A DNA stretch of 35,045 nucleotides from Priapulus caudatus (taxonomy: Eukaryota > Priapulida > Priapulimorpha > Priapulimorphida > Priapulidae), in NCBI RefSeq assembly GCF_000485595.1, contig NW_014577547.1, forward strand, positions 187,934 through 222,978. Reading direction: 5' to 3'. Positions 31,201-35,045 of this stretch are shown piece by piece. The position numbers and the translations under genes were made by a program. Within the stretch, counting starts at the first letter, position 1. Each line of letters opens with the position of its first letter. The notes beneath the pieces are model-generated. The model did not search any database, was not told the origin of the DNA, and saw nothing but the letters and a program-made list of their open reading frames with translations.

Positions 31201-34200
31201 CACTAAAATGCATAGTGAAATTGCCAAAATCTACATAATTTGCATAATTAAAAAAAAAATCAAAACCTGTGTGATATGTTTTGGGGGCAGTCCTCATTCA
31301 TTCACATACCAGAAATGAGCAAAATCCGTTGAACCTGAACTGACTTATGGCCATTTCCATTTTTTCCAAAAAGTGGACGTGGCACGAAAGTAGGTCGACT
31401 GGCGTGCTCCAAAATAGGACATTCAAACCTCTCCCATATGAAAGGAGTAACAACCATATATGCAATTTGAAACATGTGAGTCAAACGGTTCTTGAGTTAT
31501 CGTTGACCGTAGCCAAATGTTGACGGACGGACGTACGACACCCCATTGCAATAGCTCATCTTGACGATGTCAAGGCAAGCTAATAAACAAAGCCAAATTG
31601 AAATAAAATTATGCTAAAAGCCCAATTAGAGGTTCCCTTCAATCACTACATAGATTACCAGGTACACATTTTGCTCACTGCATCTGTACAAAATCAAAGA
31701 CTGCAGATAACTGCAGTAATCTATAGTTACCCTTCCAAACTTGGCTTTATTGGTTCTGATCGGTCTGTCTGCGCTTACACGAACGTCCCAAGTTAAAATG
31801 GAATCTGGAATCGCTGTGATAATTATGTTGTCATCATTCGGTGGCCGCTGCACACATGTGACAATATTAGCATGCTGGAAGACATTTTGTGGTGTACCTG
31901 AAATGTTCAAAACATTACCAAACATTGTCGAGGAACTTAAACCACTAATATGTACTAGTAAGGTTTTGCACGCACAATTAATTTTTATGTACACATAAAT
32001 CTTTACTTATAAGTTGGTGTGCAGAAAACGCTTGTGTAAACTTTCAAATTATTATCAATCACTTTTACTCATTTATTAAAGCCGCAATATGCGCATCCAA
32101 ACGCTAATTTCTCCAGTACTAAACTAGCAAATACTTCGTGTCATGCATAATCAACTACCTTATGACAAAATAAACTCTAGTTCCTCCCATTTCACTGCGC
32201 GTTGTCTTATAAAAGCAGTGCTCGAAATAAGCGTTGTCCGGTTGTCCGAGACAACCAGAGTTTGCGCCGGACAACCTAACCAGTCTGAGACATTGTCCGG
32301 TGGACAACCAAGAAAAATGTGACGAAAAACGCACTTTATTTATGTTTTTCTCAGGGGTTCTCCAAGAGCACTTATAGCCTGGTGGCCGGCCATTAATCTA
32401 TGGTGTGGGAAAGCGACGCATACCAGCTGCTATTTCCAACACTGGTATATGTCAGGTTTTACCAGCAAGTTCACCCCTACATTTTGGTATTTTTATTCCA
32501 TTATTATTTTGAATTTTCCGATGGCTTTGTCCATGCAAAACAAACAACAGTGGGGATTCATGTTGATCCGAAAGTTTAAAAAAAAGAGAATTGTCTTAGT
32601 CAGAATGAAGGCTGTACATGTACTCAAAAGTGCCGCAAATACTATCTCCTGCGATCTACATTTTCAAAATTTTCTGGGGGAGGACCCCCATACCCCCCAC
32701 TTGTTTTCACCCCCTCTTTGGAATCCTAGATCTGCCACTGAACAATCACATATCTTGGGAGCAGAGAACAATGAACAAAAATGTCGCCTTTTCGCATGGC
32801 ACCCAAAACAAAGATTGCAGAGAAGGTAGAGGAGCCGTAGGCTGTGGAGAGGGAGGCGGAAGAGCCATTAAAATATTAAGTCATCCACTATTGTGCGCAG
32901 TTTGCTGTTTTTGGCCCCCTTGTTAAAAAATCCTGGCTACACCACTGTTTTTGGGTGTTTTCTGACCATATTTATGATATTATTATGTAATTGAAAATAG
33001 GAGGTTTGGTGATATTTTTTTGGGACAACCAGAAATTGTTGCGGACAACCCGATTTGATGCCTGGGTTGTCCGCAGGACAACCACATTTTTTTTCTTATT
33101 TCGAGCACTGAAAAGGTATTTGAAAATACCTCCAATGTTGTTCAAATTCTCCGATGTTGTTGACACGTTCGCGTTGTTCTGCCAAGCAACCGTACAGCGG
33201 GTGCAAGCGGGTGTGACGTCACCTAACCAATTCGGGGCTAAATTGTTTGGCAAACAATTCGGCGTTGGCGCCAGATTGCCAGATTTCGCACCTCTTTCTT
33301 GTTTTAAGCAAACGCGCAGTGAAATGAGAGGAACTATTTTATCTTGTCATAAGGTAGTGTGATTATGCATGACATGAAGTATTTGCTAGTCTAGTACTGG
33401 AGAAATTAGCGTTTGGATGCGCTATTGCGGCTTTTATTAATTTTACCAACCTGTTTCAACATTAGTAACCTGGGCTGTTTTGTCAAAGCTTCCACTCAAT
33501 ATATACTTCCCACACCAGCTCCATACAGCTCCTGCCTTCAGTGAGCCTGAATGACTGGCAATGTCTTGTACGCATTTTCTTGTAACGATGTCCCACACCT
33601 TCACCTAAATAAGAGATGTTCGTTTCACATACTATAACCAGCCATGTACGCAATCAAGAAAACTTTCAACATTCACTGCAACCAACAGCAGTAATACCAA
33701 ACGTACATGTCCATCCATTGAAGTGGAAGCAAGAAGGTGACTCCAATCCAGTCTCTTGCACCAGGAGATGCTTCCAATCATCTTAGCATGTGCTCTTACT
33801 TGAAATGCCTGCTGCCTCGGCAGCATATCTCTTGAATTGTTATCGATACAAGCCAGTATCTCCGGGTATGGTGCAAAGTGCCTACAGATCGAGTTCTCTG
33901 GAACCTTTAATACTTCTCTATTTACTCTCTGCCTTTTCGATGAATACGGGCGGATGACAGGAGTGGTAGACTGGCTGTGAAGTGACTGTGTAGTTCGTGT
34001 CGTGAACTGATCCACAATGAAAGAATTGATAGAATCTCTGTGAACGGTGGAGCTGCCCGACGTATGCAAGGTTGAGGTTTGTCTTTCAGAATTACCTAGC
34101 AAGTCTCTTACAGAAGGTAAAGTACTACTCGTACCTGTTGTGCTGATTATCTGGTCTAGTTTACAATGGCCTCTGTCAGTGACAGTGGTACCTGACTGAC

Positions 34201-34636
34201 CGTAATTACAACGTTTGTTACCCAAGGCTACTTTAGTAAAACTCGTTGATCGTTTTGGAATACTGTGAGACATAGATGCTAGCCGAACACTGCTTGGCAT
34301 CTGCTTTTCCAATAAGTGAATGGGTGATGGTAGCTTCTTACAATCATTTTGCTTAACAGCCGAATCACAACCGAGTGACATCTCAGCAGTTGAAATATCA
34401 CTGGAAAGCGAGTTTGTAAGTATTTCACTAGTATTTGTAATACAGTTACTAACTGTAACGTGATCATTTATAACTAACTCGGATGGAGGAATATACGAGT
34501 GTCTCTCCTCGTATTCACTTTCCTCAAGTTCCTCTGAATCTGAGCTGTCCGTATAAGACACAAGTGACAGTGTATTATGCCGAATGTGGGTGTTCCTGCC
34601 TGGACGGTCGCAATGTTTATTCCGTTCATCTTCCAT
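28274..34636 (-). CDS. WDR25: WDR25-like WD40-repeat protein, complete, six exons
   Basis: Exons, high to low: 34636-33707, 33604-33451, 31897-31731, 29355-29218, 28882-28742, 28501-28274. All introns are GT-AG, phases close, and the product is 585 residues (human WDR25 is about 540). The ATG at 34636 is the first after an in-frame TAG and sits in GACGCCATGG. Residues 1-270 are acidic and low complexity; SLVSYTDSSDSEE resembles the family's N-terminal L-V-x-Y-x-x-S-D-S-E. Seven blades follow: SHLLASTSMDGHVKVWD, KYILSGSFDKTAQV, DSILTWDVR, AIMVWDLGSGARISHQIFH, EFIAQTSGDYIASFSTLRPY, YVVSGSCDGLVHYY and a C-terminal FHPVLPATVASSSESGVLTIWE-type blade (split here as FHPVLPATVASSS, GVLTIWE). SxQIFHE and FHPVLP are hallmarks of WDR25. 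WDR25 is a paralogue of the splicing factor CDC40/PRP17; its role is poorly known. Introns 2 and 3 hold transposons. Confidence 0.92.
28579..28621. mobile_element. 43-bp micro-palindrome in WDR25 intron 5
   Basis: CAGGGGTGAATA...TATTCACCCCTG, arms of about 18 bp with one mismatch. It sits 78 bp upstream of the exon 6 acceptor. Ends resemble the CAGGAGTGT elements; no exact target duplication. Confidence 0.6.
30177..30234. mobile_element. 58-bp micro-palindrome in WDR25 intron 3
   Basis: CAAGAGTATATA at the left and TATATACTCTTG at the right, with an inner GGGAGAACTCCC hairpin. Termini match the element at 7949-7986. Confidence 0.6.
30575..30720. repeat. Dispersed repeat, copy 1, in WDR25 intron 3
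   Basis: Shares GTAGGTCGACTGGCGTGCTC, CCAAAATAGGAC and GCAATTTGAAACATGTG in the same order with 31325-31495. No coding capacity seen. Part of a longer interspersed repeat of unknown class. Confidence 0.75.
30790..30930. repeat. Three tandem 45-bp units ending in a hairpin
   Basis: Unit: TCACACCCTTAAAAGG, CATGATGGAGAGCTCC, ACTAAAAA. The last unit runs into GATGGAGAGC-loop-GCTCTCCATC, a hairpin at about 30899-30927. Confidence 0.8.
31325..31545. repeat. Dispersed repeat, copy 2
   Basis: Second copy of the 30575-30720 repeat, extended by CGGTTCTTGAGTTATCGTTG, which also occurs alone at about 31168-31188. Direct orientation. Confidence 0.75.
32072..33441. mobile_element. Element with about 145-bp terminal inverted repeats, WDR25 intron 2
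   Basis: The left arm (about 32072-32215) and right arm (about 33297-33441) are inverted copies beginning near AAAGCCGCAATA and including GCATCCAAACGCTAATTTCT. They differ by scattered changes. The outer right end lies within 10 bp of the exon 2 donor. No transposase frame inside; a second element interrupts it just after the left arm. Confidence 0.75.
32216..33110. mobile_element. 895-bp hAT-like non-autonomous element nested in the former
   Basis: Ends CAGTGCTCGAAATAAG and CTTATTTCGAGCACTG are inverted repeats of a type seen in many marine-animal hAT MITEs. GGTTGTCC/GGACAACC motifs recur near both ends. Flanks share only AAAAG (32211-32215 and 33111-33115). An older hAT-like remnant may lie inside (about 32680-32940: CTGCCACTG and CCTGGCTACACCACTG). 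No transposase seen. Confidence 0.75.
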
Positions 34637-34902
34637 GGCGTCCCGCTCCTGCTATAGGCGCCATCTACAGGCTCAGAATATGGAAACTATGGAATAACGC
34701 CGCGGCTGGAGCATGTACGTACTCTCGGATACAAGAGTAGGACTTTTATATGCGTCAGCCATCTGAAATGTTGCAAGCAGCAATAGAATGCATGTGTGCA
34801 TGAATAATTACCTAATGAGTAAATAAATAAATAAAAGACTGTATATAATGTATACGTGGATAATTACTTGTCTGAATAAATAAATAAGCCTTATATATAC
34901 AT
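34637..34902 (-). promoter_or_regulatory. Region upstream of the WDR25 start codon
   Basis: Expected 5' UTR/promoter; no TATA or other motif I can defend. Contains AATA-rich repeats near 34820-34890. Confidence 0.35.
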
Positions 34903-34939
34903 CAAGATAGTTAATAATACCTTATTATATTAGCTCTTG
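34903..34939. mobile_element. 37-bp micro-palindrome
   Basis: CAAGATAGTTAATAAT opposite an imperfect reverse complement ending GCTCTTG. Weakest member of the CAAGAG-ended group. Confidence 0.4.
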
Positions 34940-34942
34940 ATA

Positions 34943-34981
34943 CACACACACACGCACACACACGCACACGCACACGCACAC

Positions 34982-35045
<64 letters not shown>
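34943..35045. repeat. (CA)n microsatellite at window edge
   Basis: CA run with CACG variants, continuing to the last base. Confidence 0.95.

Noticed and set aside
31731-31790. Earlier donor in WDR25 exon 3 (GTAAGC right after WDVR)
   Set aside because: Using it removes about 16 residues that align with the family (ending in KAKFG) and leaves a gap before blade 4; the donor after 31731 closes in phase 0.
32449-32926. Frames of 102-126 residues inside the nested element
   Set aside because: They overlap in two frames, have no transposase motifs and cross hAT-like remnant sequence.

Overview
This window is animal nuclear DNA: spliced genes with GT/AG introns, abundant microsatellites and minisatellites, and short inverted-repeat transposons. 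There is no operon layout and no rRNA, tRNA or CRISPR signal. The gene families and the small, transposon-filled introns suggest a bilaterian invertebrate. I cannot name the species.

Two real genes can be supported, and they point at each other. On the minus strand, 34636 to 28274, lies a complete six-exon gene for a WDR25-type WD40 protein (585 residues, all splice phases consistent). On the plus strand, ending at 23154, lies the 3' part of a BEGAIN/TJAP1-family gene: a 3.09 kb terminal exon (20065-23154) preceded by small coiled-coil exons at 245-311, 885-992 and 3029-3127. As I recall, WDR25 and BEGAIN are also tail-to-tail neighbours in human (14q32), so this looks like old conserved microsynteny and supports both identifications.

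The left 19 kb is dominated by three copies of the same piece of the BEGAIN-like gene. Unit A (1-4192, plus orientation) holds exons a, b, c and then d. Unit B (8740-12895) is an inverted copy, circularly permuted relative to A, with order d-a-b-c on its minus strand. Splice phase and homology show d-a-b-c is the biological order. Unit C (14142 to about 19130) repeats 9132-14131 directly after a 10-N gap and is full of one-base indels, so it looks like an unmerged, unpolished contig overlap. A and B also differ mostly by one-base indels, so the inverted copy may itself be partly an assembly product. If real, its geometry is what a circular intermediate reinserted through a (CA)n tract, or a tandem duplication plus inversion, would leave.

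Between A and B (4193-8739) there is no gene. There are microsatellites, two minisatellites, an 83-bp foldback element with a 9-bp target duplication, a hAT-like MITE and several tiny palindromic elements. The 23155-28273 interval between the two gene ends has no confident gene; it holds a GC-rich patch with a good TATA box and two weak candidate exons. The WDR25 introns carry a nested pair of inverted-repeat elements (about 32072-33441, with 32216-33110 inside), dispersed direct repeats and more micro-palindromes. Both window ends lie in (CA)n tracts.
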